Source: CAZBUK01 sp964495085 (GTDB lineage: Bacteria > Bacteroidota > Ignavibacteria > T3Sed10-11). Taken from it: a stretch of 64,000 nucleotides of DNA. The position numbers were made by a program, and so were the translations under genes. This document shows, in pieces, positions 9,450-20,700 of this stretch; position 1 is the first letter of the stretch; the number at the start of each line of letters is the position of its first letter. The stretch is taken from the NCBI GenBank assembly GCA_964495085.1, contig CAZBUK010000003.1:1-64000 (forward strand). Direction: 5' to 3'. The notes beneath the pieces were generated by a model, which saw nothing but the letters and a program-made list of their open reading frames with translations, was not told where the DNA came from and did no database searches.

Positions 9450-10805
9450 ATGAGTGAAATGTCAATCAATACCGACGTTGTCGTCGGCAGAAAAGAATAT
9501 TTTCTGAGCATCGGCAGGATACCGTTCGAAGGTCCCGGGACGGACAATCCCCTGGCGTTCAGGTATTACGACGAGAATAAGTCGATCGCAGGGAAATCCA
9601 TGAAAGAACACCTCCGGTTCGCGGTTGCGTACTGGCATTCGCTCTGCGGCGGGGGGAAGGATCCATTCGCTCTGGATGTCGGAACACGTCCGCTCCCCTG
9701 GACATCGGGAGATGACCCGGTCGAGAGGGCGAGAGACAAGGCGGATGCGGCATTCGAACTCATTTCGAAACTCGGTGTACCCTTTTATTGCTTTCACGAT
9801 ACCGATGTCGTGGAAGAGGCTGATTCATTGTTTGAAACCGAAAAGCGGCTTCACAACCTTGTGGAATATCTTCGGGAAAAACAGCAGGAATCGGGCGTGC
9901 AGCTTCTCTGGGGTACCGCAAATCTCTTCTCGCACCCGCGCTATATGAACGGCGCTGCGACGAACCCCGATTTTAACGTCGTAAGTTACGCGGGAGCGCA
10001 GGTGAGAATGGCAATTGATGCGACCATTGCGCTCGGCGGACTGAACTATACTTTTTGGGGAGGAAGGGAAGGATACCTTTCGCTGCTCAATACAAACATG
10101 AAGAGGGAAATCGAGCACTTGGCGCGGTTTCTCAGTATGGCGAGAGATTATGCGAGGAAACAAGGCTTCGCGGGGACTTTTTTCGTCGAACCCAAACCGG
10201 CCGAACCCACTAAACACCAATATGATTTCGACGCGGCAACGGTTATCGGCTTCCTGCGTCAGTACGGTCTCGAGAAAGACTTTAAACTCAATATCGAGGT
10301 CAACCATGCAACGCTCGCGAATCACTCGTTCCAGCATGAGCTGCAAGTTGCCGCCGATGCCGGTATGCTCGGCAGCATCGATGCGAACAGGGGAGATTAC
10401 CAGAACGGATGGGATACCGATCAGTTCCCCGTAAACGTTTACGAGATAGTCGAAGCGATGCTTGTAATTCTCGAGGCGGGTGGATTCCAGGGAGGCGGCA
10501 TCAACTTCGATGCGAAAGTGCGGAGAAATTCGACCGATCCCGACGATATCTTCCATGCACACATCGGCGCGATGGACGTCTTCGCACGAAGTCTCGAAGC
10601 GGCCGAAAAGATTCTCTCACAATCCGAATATGGAAATCTCCGGAAAAATCGTTACGCTTCATTCGATACCGGTTACGGAAAAGAGTACGAGCAGGGGAAT
10701 ATGAGCATCGAGGATCTCTATCGGATCGCAGTAGGGAACGGAGAACCGGACAGGATAAGCGGGAAACAGGAGATGTACGAGAATCTCATCAACCGGTTTA
10801 TTTAA
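9450..10805 (+). CDS. xylA: Xylose isomerase (copy 1)
   Basis: Converts D-xylose to D-xylulose in the cytoplasm; 451 residues, the length of the long (class II) xylose isomerases. Visible family blocks: AYWHS, PFYCFHD with the active-site His, LWGTANLFSHPRYMNGA, WGGREGY, EPKP, and NIEVNHATLA with metal ligands. The ATG follows GAGGAGA. A second full-length copy lies at 53622-54950 beside xylulokinase; this one instead follows a GH31 gene and a LacI regulator. Both keep all recognised catalytic blocks, so neither looks like a decaying duplicate. The gene is convergent with araA, with only 40 bp between the stop codons and no clear terminator there. Confidence 0.96.
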   Translation: MSEMSINTDVVVGRKEYFLSIGRIPFEGPGTDNPLAFRYYDENKSIAGKSMKEHLRFAVAYWHSLCGGGKDPFALDVGTRPLPWTSGDDPVERARDKADAAFELISKLGVPFYCFHDTDVVEEADSLFETEKRLHNLVEYLREKQQESGVQLLWGTANLFSHPRYMNGAATNPDFNVVSYAGAQVRMAIDATIALGGLNYTFWGGREGYLSLLNTNMKREIEHLARFLSMARDYARKQGFAGTFFVEPKPAEPTKHQYDFDAATVIGFLRQYGLEKDFKLNIEVNHATLANHSFQHELQVAADAGMLGSIDANRGDYQNGWDTDQFPVNVYEIVEAMLVILEAGGFQGGGINFDAKVRRNSTDPDDIFHAHIGAMDVFARSLEAAEKILSQSEYGNLRKNRYASFDTGYGKEYEQGNMSIEDLYRIAVGNGEPDRISGKQEMYENLINRFI

Positions 10806-10845
10806 TTCGCTGATAAAATCCTCGATGACTAATCGGTTTCACGAA

Positions 10846-12345
10846 TCAGATATTTCTTGAGAACCCGCTCCGTCGTAATTCCTTTTTAAACTCCGATAGT
10901 TTTGTCGATTTATCGATCAATAGAAACTCGATATCGAACATTTCGGCAAAATCTTCAAGGTGCTCGACATTGAGCGCCTGGCTGAAACATGTATGGTGAG
11001 CGCCGCCGGCGAGTATCCAGGTCGACGCCGAGGTTTCAAGATCCGGATGAGGAATCCATACTGCCCTTGCTACAGGGAGGTGCGGGAGCGGCTCTTGAGG
11101 TTCGATTGTTGTAACGGTATTGACGATCATCCGGAACCGATTCCCCATATCGATAACTGTAGCGTTGACCGCCTCTCCCTGCGGCGCAGTGAAAATCAGT
11201 CTCGGGGGATCGGCTTTTCCTCCGATCGATAACGGGTATATGTCCAGGCGAGGTTTCGACGCTGCGAGCGACTCGCAGATCTCCAGCATATGTGCACCGA
11301 GCGCTTTCATACCCCCGTTTTCAGGATTCAGATGATACGTATAATCCTCCATGAAGGATGTACCTCCGCTGAGTCCGGTCGCCATATGTTTCATCGCCCG
11401 TACAAGCGCTGCCGTTTTCCAATCCCCTTCGGCGCCGAAACCGTAGCCCTCCGCCATCAATCGTTGAACGGCTAATCCCGGCAATTGCGTAAGACCGTGC
11501 AGATCTTCGAAGGTCGTCGTGAAGCCTTTGAACCCTCCCTCGGCGAGGAAGGCGCGTAACCCGAGTTCGATACGCGCCGCCTCTATCAAAGATTGTTTTT
11601 TCCCGCCCCCTTCCCGGAGTGCATCGGCTATGCTGTAACGTTCTTCGTATTCTTGGAGAAGCCGTGTCACTTGTGGTTCGTCGATGGATTCGATCCGGCG
11701 TACAAGATCGCCGACGCCGTACCCGTTGACGGAATAGCCGAATCTGATCTGAGCCTCGACCTTATCCCCCTCAGTCACCGCAACTTCACGCATGTTATCC
11801 CCGAACCGGGCGATCTTTGCCCCCTGTAGATCGAGACGGGCTGAAGCGGCGCGCATCCACACGGAAATCTTTCTTCTGACTTCGGGATCGCGCCAATGTC
11901 CGACGACGACTTTACGGGTTTTTCCCATGCGCGTACAGATAAATCCGAATTCCCGATCGCCATGAGCCGATTGATTAAGGTTCATAAAATCCATGTCGAT
12001 CGAGTGCCATGGTAAGTCGCGGTTGTACTGCGTATGCAGGTGCAGAAACGGTTTCGAAAGCGTCTGCAATCCGGAGATCCACATCTTCGCGGGGGAGAAG
12101 GTATGCATCCAGAGGATCAATCCTGCACAGGTCTCCGAATTATTGGCTTCGCGACAAACGGAATCAATCGATTCGGGCGAAGTAAGCACCGGTTTGCCGA
12201 TCAACCGCAAGGGAAGCTCGCCCTGTCCGGTTAAACCGCCGACGATTTCGTTCGCATCCTCGCCGACCGTCCGCAGCAACGAATCTCCGTACAGGTGCTG
12301 GCTTCCCGTGAGGAACCAAACTTCATATTTTTTCAGATCTTCCAT
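10846..12345 (-). CDS. araA: L-arabinose isomerase
   Basis: Converts L-arabinose to L-ribulose. 499 residues, normal for AraA. The N-terminus VWFLTGSQHLYG and the blocks HTFSPAKMWI, FTTTFEDLHGL, EDYTYHLNPENGG and AGGAHHTCFS are characteristic of the family and include the metal-binding Glu and His residues. The start codon follows AGGA at a good distance. It is the second gene of a minus-strand pair behind a sodium/solute symporter (69 bp gap), suggesting uptake and isomerisation of arabinose from one transcript. The ribulokinase and epimerase for the next steps are about 20 kb away at 33579-35985. Confidence 0.97.
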   Translation of the reverse strand: MEDLKKYEVWFLTGSQHLYGDSLLRTVGEDANEIVGGLTGQGELPLRLIGKPVLTSPESIDSVCREANNSETCAGLILWMHTFSPAKMWISGLQTLSKPFLHLHTQYNRDLPWHSIDMDFMNLNQSAHGDREFGFICTRMGKTRKVVVGHWRDPEVRRKISVWMRAASARLDLQGAKIARFGDNMREVAVTEGDKVEAQIRFGYSVNGYGVGDLVRRIESIDEPQVTRLLQEYEERYSIADALREGGGKKQSLIEAARIELGLRAFLAEGGFKGFTTTFEDLHGLTQLPGLAVQRLMAEGYGFGAEGDWKTAALVRAMKHMATGLSGGTSFMEDYTYHLNPENGGMKALGAHMLEICESLAASKPRLDIYPLSIGGKADPPRLIFTAPQGEAVNATVIDMGNRFRMIVNTVTTIEPQEPLPHLPVARAVWIPHPDLETSASTWILAGGAHHTCFSQALNVEHLEDFAEMFDIEFLLIDKSTKLSEFKKELRRSGFSRNI

Positions 12346-12414
12346 GATCGAATCCTGTATACTCTATACATGCACCGCTGCGGTCAAATTCACCGATCGC
12401 AGGGTGGCCTGCTA

Positions 12415-14169
12415 TCAGCCGGAGAAGTAGAAGTAAATCGCGATTATTATAAGAATGAGGACCACCGACGCAATCAGATCGCCGCGGCTCCAGCTATGCC
12501 GGGAATCTCTCCGGTGTTCTTCCGTGACCGTGCCGTATGTGAGTCCGCTTAATTTCTCATACGAAGGCGGCTGCGTAAAATAGCTGACCGCAACCATGAC
12601 GCCACAACAGACGAGAAAGATGAGCAGGCTGTAATACTGGAAGAAGATGTTATTCATGACCCAGAAGAAAGATCCCTCGGCATAGGCAAATCCTTCCGTC
12701 AGCTGGACCGGTGTATCGATCGCGAGACGGATGATGCCCATTAAAAAGCCGACGATCAAGGCGGCCATACATCCCTGAGCGTTCAAACGTTTCCAGAAAA
12801 CGCCGAGGAAAAAGACGACGAATATGGGAGGTGCAAGATATGCCTGGACTCCCTGCAGATAGTCGTACAACCCACGTCCCCCCTGTATGACCGGAATCCA
12901 GAACAATCCTATGACCACCATGACGCCCGTTGCAACCCTCCCGATCCATACGAGTCGCTTCTGTGTGACGTTCGGCCTGAGGCGCGCATAAAAATCCATC
13001 GTAAACAGAGCCGAGGACGCGTTAAACACGCCCGCCAATGAGCTCATCAAAGCAGCGAGCAGTCCGGCTACCACGATGCCGCGGACGCCGACCGGAAGGA
13101 CATGTGCGACGAGCAGCGGAAAGGCAGCTTGAGCCCTATCGCGGATCAATTCGCCGTCGGGTCCGATCAACTCTTTGGTGATTGCGGGAATGGTGCCTTG
13201 TTCGGCGAGTGCAAAACAGATGATGCCGGGAAGGATGAAGATAAAAACCGGCAGCAGTTTGAAAAATCCGGCTGCGATCGAGCCCCGCCGGGCCTGTGTT
13301 TCGTTTTGAGCGCTTAGCGCTCGCTGTACGATGTATTGGTCGGTAGTCCAGTACCATAGACCGATAATCGGTGCGCAGAAGAGCATGCCCAGCCACGGAT
13401 AGTTCGAGTTGAAGTACCACGCCATTCTGCCGCTCTCATGTACCGGAGCCCAGGTGCTTTCATAGCCCTCCGGAACGAGCGGCTTCCAGAGATTGAACAT
13501 TTCAGAATCGACCACCTCGCGCAGGACATCCCATCCCCCCAGTACTTTCAGACCGAAATAAGTAACGAGTATAGAACCGATGATGAGCACGAGCGTCTGG
13601 AGTGCTTCCGTATATGCGACGGCCCGCATACCTCCGAGTATCGTATAGATACCTGTGAAGACGATCACGAGGACCGAACCGATCCAGAAGCTGTCCAAAC
13701 CAAATACGTTGATATCCGGAAGCAGCACGCTGAAGACGATGCCGCCTGCGAATATACCGACTGCAATTTTGGTTAATACGTATGCGACCAGCGATATCAG
13801 CGAAAGCAGCGTACGGGCGCTGGGGGAAAAACGCCGTTCAAGAAACTCGGGCATGGTAATGACTTTCGATCGCATATAGAACGGTACCATAACCCACCCC
13901 AGAACCAGCAGACACCATGCATGGAGTTCATAGTGAGCCATAGCGACGCCGTCGGTTGCCCCGGAACCCGCAAGGCCGACCAGGTGTTCGGAGCCGATGT
14001 TGGAGGAGAAGATGGATGCACCGACGATGAACCATGCCAGATGGCGTCCGGCAAGAAAATAATCGGTGGACGTATCCTGGCGCTGTTTGATGACCCACCA
14101 GGCGAGCGCGAGTATAATACTGAAATAGCCTGCTATCACGACCCAATCAAGTGCGGCTAAAGTAGACAT
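12415..14169 (-). CDS. Sodium:solute symporter (SSS family), probable sugar transporter
   Basis: Inner-membrane sodium/solute symporter of 584 residues with 13-14 hydrophobic helices. The N-terminal part carries TSTDYFLAGRHLAWF and GASIFSSNIGSEHLVGLAGSGA, typical of the sodium/glucose (SGLT-like) branch; the WTTDQYIVQRALSA block in the middle is also characteristic of that branch. Position directly upstream of araA suggests L-arabinose as substrate (inference). The frame is open 31 codons upstream, but the ATG at 14169 follows GTGGAG and starts the expected first helix. A candidate promoter (TTGACG, 16 bp, TAACAC on the minus strand, 14414-14441) lies about 245 bp upstream. Confidence 0.92.
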   Translation of the reverse strand: MSTLAALDWVVIAGYFSIILALAWWVIKQRQDTSTDYFLAGRHLAWFIVGASIFSSNIGSEHLVGLAGSGATDGVAMAHYELHAWCLLVLGWVMVPFYMRSKVITMPEFLERRFSPSARTLLSLISLVAYVLTKIAVGIFAGGIVFSVLLPDINVFGLDSFWIGSVLVIVFTGIYTILGGMRAVAYTEALQTLVLIIGSILVTYFGLKVLGGWDVLREVVDSEMFNLWKPLVPEGYESTWAPVHESGRMAWYFNSNYPWLGMLFCAPIIGLWYWTTDQYIVQRALSAQNETQARRGSIAAGFFKLLPVFIFILPGIICFALAEQGTIPAITKELIGPDGELIRDRAQAAFPLLVAHVLPVGVRGIVVAGLLAALMSSLAGVFNASSALFTMDFYARLRPNVTQKRLVWIGRVATGVMVVIGLFWIPVIQGGRGLYDYLQGVQAYLAPPIFVVFFLGVFWKRLNAQGCMAALIVGFLMGIIRLAIDTPVQLTEGFAYAEGSFFWVMNNIFFQYYSLLIFLVCCGVMVAVSYFTQPPSYEKLSGLTYGTVTEEHRRDSRHSWSRGDLIASVVLILIIIAIYFYFSG

Positions 14170-15158
14170 ATCGTACTCCACATATCGATGTGAGTGGTTA
14201 GGAAGTAATGAGAAGAGGTACGGATGCGAAATGAACGTCCGACGGCGGCTGTTCGCGGACAACGGTTCTGAGACATGTTATCCGTATGCATCATTTCACA
14301 AAGTTCACTGATGCGCATGAAACCGAAATCTCCCGAGCGAACGATTACCGGCGTGTCTTCCACCGCACGGATCGGATGTTGCAATCGAATTCTTCAGGTG
14401 ACCGGTCGTACAAGTGTTAACGATACCACAAGTCTCGTCAATAATCGGTAATTTTAATAAACAATGCAATAGAGGAAATCATAATATTCATTAACCGTAT
14501 AGACCTGCTCACATCTTGACGCGGCTGTCAACTGCTCGGCAAACAATTACACGATGCCAGGGTAGATACATACAGCTCGCTCCGGTCGTCTCGGAAGTGG
14601 CCATCCGGCCTGCATGGAACCGCAACCAAGGTAAGGTACCGATCAATTTTTCCCATCAGCATTTTAGACTATTCCGTTTGCAGTAAAATATAAACCGCGT
14701 CATCGATGATCCTCGGAGTGACAGGGACAGATCGAATACTCGGTTCACGGGTTGTATCCGCCTGATAAGGGGATTTTAAACCGATGAGCTGTTTACCACA
14801 GGAGGATTGAGCAAAGAGGGACTGATTGGAGGTAACGGATTCAGAGATCCGATTTAACGTTAAAATGGAAGAGAAACCGCTGGTTTTTTATATTATTAAA
14901 AATAAGAATAATTACTAACCCGGGGAAAGCAGTCAGGGAAAATGCCCCCCAAAACACTCTTTTTAAAAGGTTTTTTCCGAAAGAAGTGGTATGGAAATTG
15001 CCACTCTATATCGAGTCGGTTATTGTCGAATGAATCAACAGGTGGACGCTATATGCGCTGGATCAATACCGCTCTTCATACCGTTTCTGAACGTTTTTCC
15101 ACATCCTTATGCCTTGCCGACTACCCGTTCGGCCGAAATCTGTCACCAGAGACAATCC
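14170..15158. other. Intergenic region between the symporter and sensor kinase genes
   Basis: About 990 bp divergent region. Near the symporter a minus-strand promoter candidate lies at 14414-14441 (TTGACG, 16 bp, TAACAC). Around 14880-14915 there is an AT-rich stretch that may carry the kinase promoter. The kinase reading frame stays open back to an ATG at 14991 preceded by AAGTGG, so up to 56 extra residues may be coding. No other gene, RNA or repeat was recognised. Confidence 0.35.
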
Positions 15159-17096
15159 ATGAAAAAGAAATCATCGCATCGACCATACACGATTCCGGAA
15201 ATACACTCCCTCTACGAACAGATTTTCCGGAATGCCCATGACCCCACGCTTCTCACCGATCCCGCCGGCAGGATCGTCGACGTAAACGATCGTTTGTTGC
15301 CTGTATTCGGATACCCCCGAAACGAATTGCTCGACCTGAGTATCAGAGATCTGACATCACCGGAAGGTGCGAAAGATCTCTCCGATCATCTCGACAGATC
15401 GCTGCAGGCAGACAATGTTATTTCCGAAGTGGTTTTTAAAAGGCGGGATGGCGGTCATTTCCAGGCGGAGGTGAGTTCCCGGTGGATTACGGTTAAAGCT
15501 GTACGTTTTTTCCAGAGCATCATTCGGGAGTTAACCGGCCGGAGATCGGCAGAACACGCACTGCGGGAATCCGAAGAACGTCTCTCACTCCAGTCCGCCG
15601 CTCTCGAAGCCGCCGCAAATACGATCATTATTACCGATGCGACCGGTAAGATCGAATGGGTGAACCGCGCATTCACTGGACTTACGGGGTACAGTCCCGA
15701 TGAGGCCATCGGTAAGAATCCCGGCATGCTGAAATCGGGATTGCACGATGAGGGGTTCTATGCCGGTCTCTGGAAAACCATTCTGGACGGGAAGGTCTGG
15801 CATGGAGAAATTCATAACAAGCGGAAAGACGGAAGTATTTATGTCGAGGAAATGACAATTACGCCGGTTACCGACGATCATGGTATCATCAAGAATTTTA
15901 TTGCGATCAAGCAGGATATCACCGAGCAGAAGGCTCTTCAGGATCAACTGCTCAAAATACAGAAACTGGAGAGCATCGGGACGCTTGCAAGCGGTATCGC
16001 CCACGATTTTAACAATATACTCGGAATCATCATCGGGTATTCCTCCATCCTCGAACGGTCAAAAAACGATCCGCAAAGATTCAGTCAGCATCTCGACGCG
16101 ATCGTGAAAGCGGTTAATCGGGGGGCCAATCTGGTTCATCAGATATTAACGTTCGCGCGGAAGACCGAGACGCAGACCAAACCGGTGGATGTGAATCTCC
16201 TGGTGGCCGAGATGAGCCGTATGATGCAGGAGACCTTCCCGAAAACCATAGAGCTGCATCTTGATCTCGACCCCTCGCTGCCGATGCTGATGATCGATCA
16301 GAATCAGCTCCATCAGGCGCTTCTCAACCTCTGCGTCAATTCGCGCGATGCACTCATGGAACAACCGGAAAGACGCGGAACCATCACAATATTGACGGGC
16401 GTAATTGGAGGCGCAGAACTCAAACTGCGGTATCATGAAACCATGGATACGGATTACGCAGTGATCTCCGTGAAGGATAGCGGAACCGGCATCGACGAGT
16501 CGATTAAAGAACGGCTCTTCGATCCGTTCTTCACAACCAAGGAGCCGGGGAAAGGGACGGGCCTCGGACTTGCGGTCGTTTACGGCATCGTTAATACATT
16601 TAACGGTATCATAGACGTTGAAAATCCGCCCGGGGGCGGATCCATCTTCACGCTCTATTTCCCGATATCGGTACAAGTTCAGGAAACCGACACCGATAAA
16701 CCCGCCCCGGTCGGGCTTATTCCCGGGGGCGATGAAACGATCCTCATCGTTGAAGACGAACCGCTCATGTCGAATATACTGCAGACGCTGCTTGAGGAGA
16801 AAGGTTACGGGACTATTACCGCGGCTGACGGCGATGAGGGGCTGAAAATATTTGCGGCGAATCGCGGCCGGATAGATCTCGTCATTACGGATATGGGACT
16901 TCCGAAGATGAGCGGATTCGAGATGTATAAAAAAATCAGAACCCTCGAACCTTCGGCGAAAGTCATACTTGCAAGCGGTTTTCTCGAGCCCCAAATGTAT
17001 TCCCTCATGAAAAAGGAGGGGATCATGCACATTATCGGGAAGCCGTATAATCCCGAGAACATCCTCCGTTTGGTCCACGATGTTCTTCACAGATAA
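15159..17096 (+). CDS. Hybrid sensor histidine kinase (PAS-PAS-HisKA-HATPase-REC)
   Basis: Signal transduction protein of about 645 residues. Order: PAS domain (about 20-120), second PAS with PAC motif (about 145-270), HisKA dimerisation domain with phospho-accepting His282 in GIAHDFNN, HATPase domain with N box (LNLCVNSRDAL), DSGTGI and GKGTGLGLAVVYGI, and a C-terminal receiver with phospho-Asp578 in LVITDMGLP. No transmembrane segment is visible, so it is probably cytoplasmic. There is no DNA-binding output and no separate response regulator beside it, making it an orphan hybrid. The start is uncertain: ATG at 14991 or 15030 would add residues with no PAS similarity. The neighbour downstream is the giant-gene pair, after 686 bp of non-coding DNA. 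Confidence 0.88.
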   Translation: MKKKSSHRPYTIPEIHSLYEQIFRNAHDPTLLTDPAGRIVDVNDRLLPVFGYPRNELLDLSIRDLTSPEGAKDLSDHLDRSLQADNVISEVVFKRRDGGHFQAEVSSRWITVKAVRFFQSIIRELTGRRSAEHALRESEERLSLQSAALEAAANTIIITDATGKIEWVNRAFTGLTGYSPDEAIGKNPGMLKSGLHDEGFYAGLWKTILDGKVWHGEIHNKRKDGSIYVEEMTITPVTDDHGIIKNFIAIKQDITEQKALQDQLLKIQKLESIGTLASGIAHDFNNILGIIIGYSSILERSKNDPQRFSQHLDAIVKAVNRGANLVHQILTFARKTETQTKPVDVNLLVAEMSRMMQETFPKTIELHLDLDPSLPMLMIDQNQLHQALLNLCVNSRDALMEQPERRGTITILTGVIGGAELKLRYHETMDTDYAVISVKDSGTGIDESIKERLFDPFFTTKEPGKGTGLGLAVVYGIVNTFNGIIDVENPPGGGSIFTLYFPISVQVQETDTDKPAPVGLIPGGDETILIVEDEPLMSNILQTLLEEKGYGTITAADGDEGLKIFAANRGRIDLVITDMGLPKMSGFEMYKKIRTLEPSAKVILASGFLEPQMYSLMKKEGIMHIIGKPYNPENILRLVHDVLHR

Positions 17097-17782
17097 GCGT
17101 GACCTCGATCCGGATCCGATCGATTTCACTTGTCGGCGGCGCCGCTTCAACCGACCGTGCTGCCGGCGGTATGCTCGCTCCGGATCGGGTGATGTCGCAG
17201 GACCGATCCCATCCGGCACTCACCTGAAAAAACCGCATTGCACAGAATGGAAAAATCCCGCCTGCCCTTGACAAATATTAAAATTGTTTTTATCATTCCC
17301 AACGTTCGTAAATGATGGCGTCTCATTTATCTAATCGTAGAAAATCACGATAACGTATCTTCGAGACCCCATAGATAAACCTTGAATTCCTCCGTATCCG
17401 TACAGCATACTCCTATGAAGACTCGACGGGCAGGCTACTTCCACTCCCTCAACATGGATGCTTAACCGGTCCGAATTTTACTAAATGTTAATCCCGGAAT
17501 GCACTAACGAACGATGATTTAGAGAGAAAGGGAAAATCGGGAAACCGTAGAAACACGTCTTCCCGATATACTCTTCTTTACCTCCGAAGACCTCTCTTCG
17601 TCATTCGCATACGACGATAGCGAGTCGGTGCTCTTAATTCCTCCATACTAAAATATTTTTCGATTAGAAACCGTTTCGATCGGTATCGAAAGATTTCCGG
17701 ATCGTTCGTCCATGTGTTTCCTTTGAGCATACTCCCTTCTGAAAAACAGAAGATCGTCACCAACATCTAATGCGGATACCAT
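17097..17782. other. Non-coding region before the giant gene pair
   Basis: 686 bp without a convincing gene. It holds a near-consensus promoter at 17268-17296 and an inverted repeat ATCGGGAA-N16-TTCCCGAT at 17536-17567. The hairpin is followed by only a short T-containing stretch, so it may be a leader structure rather than a terminator. If the promoter drives the giant genes, the leader is nearly 490 nt long. Confidence 0.4.
17268..17296 (+). promoter_or_regulatory. Sigma-70-like promoter upstream of the giant gene pair
   Basis: TTGACA at 17268-17273 and TATCAT at 17291-17296, separated by exactly 17 bp of AT-rich sequence. This is the best consensus promoter in the window. It points towards the 1751-codon gene starting at 17783. 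Predicted from sequence only. Confidence 0.55.
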
Positions 17783-20700
17783 ATGAAAGCCAATCTGCGG
17801 AGCGACCTGCTCCAACGACTTGCGGGACATCTCGTCGCCTCGTCTCCCCGTGAAGAGAACGAAATCCGGAACCTGTACCGTTCGTTGACACGGACTGCAC
17901 TGACCGAAGATCTCGGTGTAACGGAGGGAAGCCGGTTTGCGATCGAGCACTCCGATCTCTTTGCCGGCGATCTGATTCCGCCGCAGCGACGGAATATGCT
18001 GGATTCCATCGCCGGCCGGACTCCCCCCGGGGGAACCGAACCGGAGCTTCGTTTAAATCTGAGAGAAGTGCCGGTGCGCAGTACGCAACTCCATGCATCG
18101 CTCCCGCTTTGGGCCGGCGGCGCCGCGGTCGATCATACAGTCGGTCCGTTGACGAACAGGGACGGACGGCTCATCTGGTTCGATTTCATAAAGATCGAAA
18201 AACTCGTCGCACTCTATATACAGGGTAATCCTTTTCCCGCACTGCTGTTTAAAATCAAGACCGGTATACAACAGTACATCGCACCGAATCTTCCGCTCGC
18301 CGCGGAAATCCAGCCCGCATACAAACTCGAGCCCGGAAGTATCTGGATACATTCGAAATTGCTCGCATCGAACGCTCCCAACGGATATTATACAGGTGTC
18401 ACTATCAGGAGCGGAACCGTCTCACTCAGTGTACCGCCGCAGGTTGTGGGGGGAAAACTGACAATCAACCCCGGTAACAAGGTAGCGGTGAAGCTGCAGC
18501 TTCAGCAGCAGAATGCCCCCGCAGCGGATCCGAAAAGTCCCTACGGCAAAGACGCACGCGAAGCACAACTCGCACTCCCTCAAACGCTCGATTTCAACTT
18601 TACCGGGAATATATCGTCGACAATTCATTCTGGACCGGCACGCTGGAGAGTCTACGGGCACAGGGCGTCCTTTGAGCGGATCGCTCAACAACCTGGAACA
18701 TACGACGGGTTGCTGCACCGGGTATTGATTCCGTACCGTGTATCCACGCAGAATTTCAGCGTTGCGGAGAATCTTTCGCAAAACCATACGCTGGCAGGTG
18801 AGACGGCGATCTCAGGAAGCTACTGGGCCCTCCCGTCCGCTCCGATCGATATAGCGAATCCGTCCCCCGCAGAAGGTATCGGCGGAATGCTCATCATCGG
18901 CGGTACGGGACTGACCGTGCGATGGAGCGGGCTGAATGAAGGCAGTTTAAACCTTACACAACCGTATATACTTGCGGCTCCGGGCCGGCTCGCGGTTTCC
19001 GATCTCCAGGCCGGAAACGTTCTCGCTCACCAGAAATTCGGTATGTGGAAGGATTCACTGAATCCGTTTACCGCCGATGCGAATGTTCATTACCTCAAGT
19101 CAGCTCCTTTTTATTATAATTCGCTCGCCGAAGGCATCGAACTTATTATGACGCATGTGAATGCGGACGTGCGGACGGATCGCCCCGTGACCGTTACGAA
19201 CGATCCTCCGGAAATTCGCTCCAAAGATTCGCTCCTTATCATAGCCGTCACGGATAATTTCCGGCTCCTGTACCTGTTCGACGATAATATACTGCTCGAT
19301 TCCGCCGGTCCGGCAAACCAGCCGCCGTCGTTCCCGGAACCGATCTCATTCGCACTCCACAACGCGCTCTTCAAGACGACTCCGGTAAACGCTTGTCTGC
19401 TCTTCGGATTTCTTTCGGAAGATTTCTCGAAAATCGAACGCGGGTCGCTCTATCTGACCTTCGGAGTCTTCGCCTATCTGCCGACACTTCCCGATCCCTA
19501 CGCCGCGAACGTTAACAATTTAAAGTACCAGTTCAGGCAAACGGGGGATTCGCGCACCGGGGGATCGGTATTCGGGACCCATTCAATCTGGATGTGGCTG
19601 GTTTGCAGAGTTCAGTGGATTCCCGGATCTGAAGAAGAGGATTCGGTTGACGTATCTTTTCATTTCGCGCCGCTTCAGAACCAGCTCCAGATTCTTCCTT
19701 CAGAGGACGTGCAACCTGTCGACTTCTCCTCCCTCATCTCGAGTGTCGACGACGAGCCGCAAGGCTACCTTGAGAAGGAGGGATCCTCACTACCGCCGCC
19801 ACTTCCCGATTATGAAGGTATCTGGAACGAAGTCACCGGAAGGCTGCGGGACGACCATTTCGCTCTGCTCGATGTAAGTACGAACGCCGACCTGCTCGGA
19901 ATCAGTTTCGGCCTGTTTCATCATACGCGCATGGCGATGGTAACAACGCATGCCCCCGTCGGTTCAGCGGGGTTCCCGCTTCGCGTAGAGGGTATGGATG
20001 TCGTTAGCCGGGGTATGAATGTCAAGGCGTTTATGGTGCCGCAGATATCCTGGGAGCCGGCCGTGAATCTCACTCCTCCCGACTTGCCGAACAGCGGCGA
20101 CCCGCCGATAGGTTTCAACTATTATCCGAACGACGGCGGTCCCGCCCGCATGCTCAACAACAGTCCGGACCAGGTTGCGCTCGCGCCGATTCCGCTTACC
20201 GACTTTCTCGTGGAGAAATCCGCGGATCAGAATAACTTCGCTGCACTCTCATTATTCACGCTTCCCTTCGGAATGCGCGCTCTGGCCCTTCTCCAGAAGG
20301 AATATGTCTATAAAGGTCAATCGAGACCGGGAACGAATCTTTCGTTCAACTGGAAAAATTTCCCGTCGAATCTGAAAGGTGCGCGGCAACTGGAGTTGGA
20401 CGGCGGAGAGGCGCTTCGCGAAGGCGAGAGCGACATGTTCATGGGAAGCACCGTACAGATCAACAACATTCTCAATACGACGGGCGCCATGACCGGCGCA
20501 AGTACACTCGGGGCAAGCGTGACGAAGATCTATAATAATGAATGGCTCATGTCTCCGTTCCAGCTCATCCGTCATCGGGGCGTGCCGCTCGAACGCATCG
20601 ATCTGAGCGGATACGGTGCGAGCACTTTCAGCAATTGGCTGAATCCGCACGCTGCGATTGCCGAGACGAGCCAGGCAAAGTTCGACGTATTCGTCGGCAG

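Noticed and set aside
14411..14431. AGTGTTAACGATACCAC near the symporter promoter as a possible second AraR-like site
   Set aside because: It resembles the palindrome at 29750 only in one half; the other half is shifted by one base.
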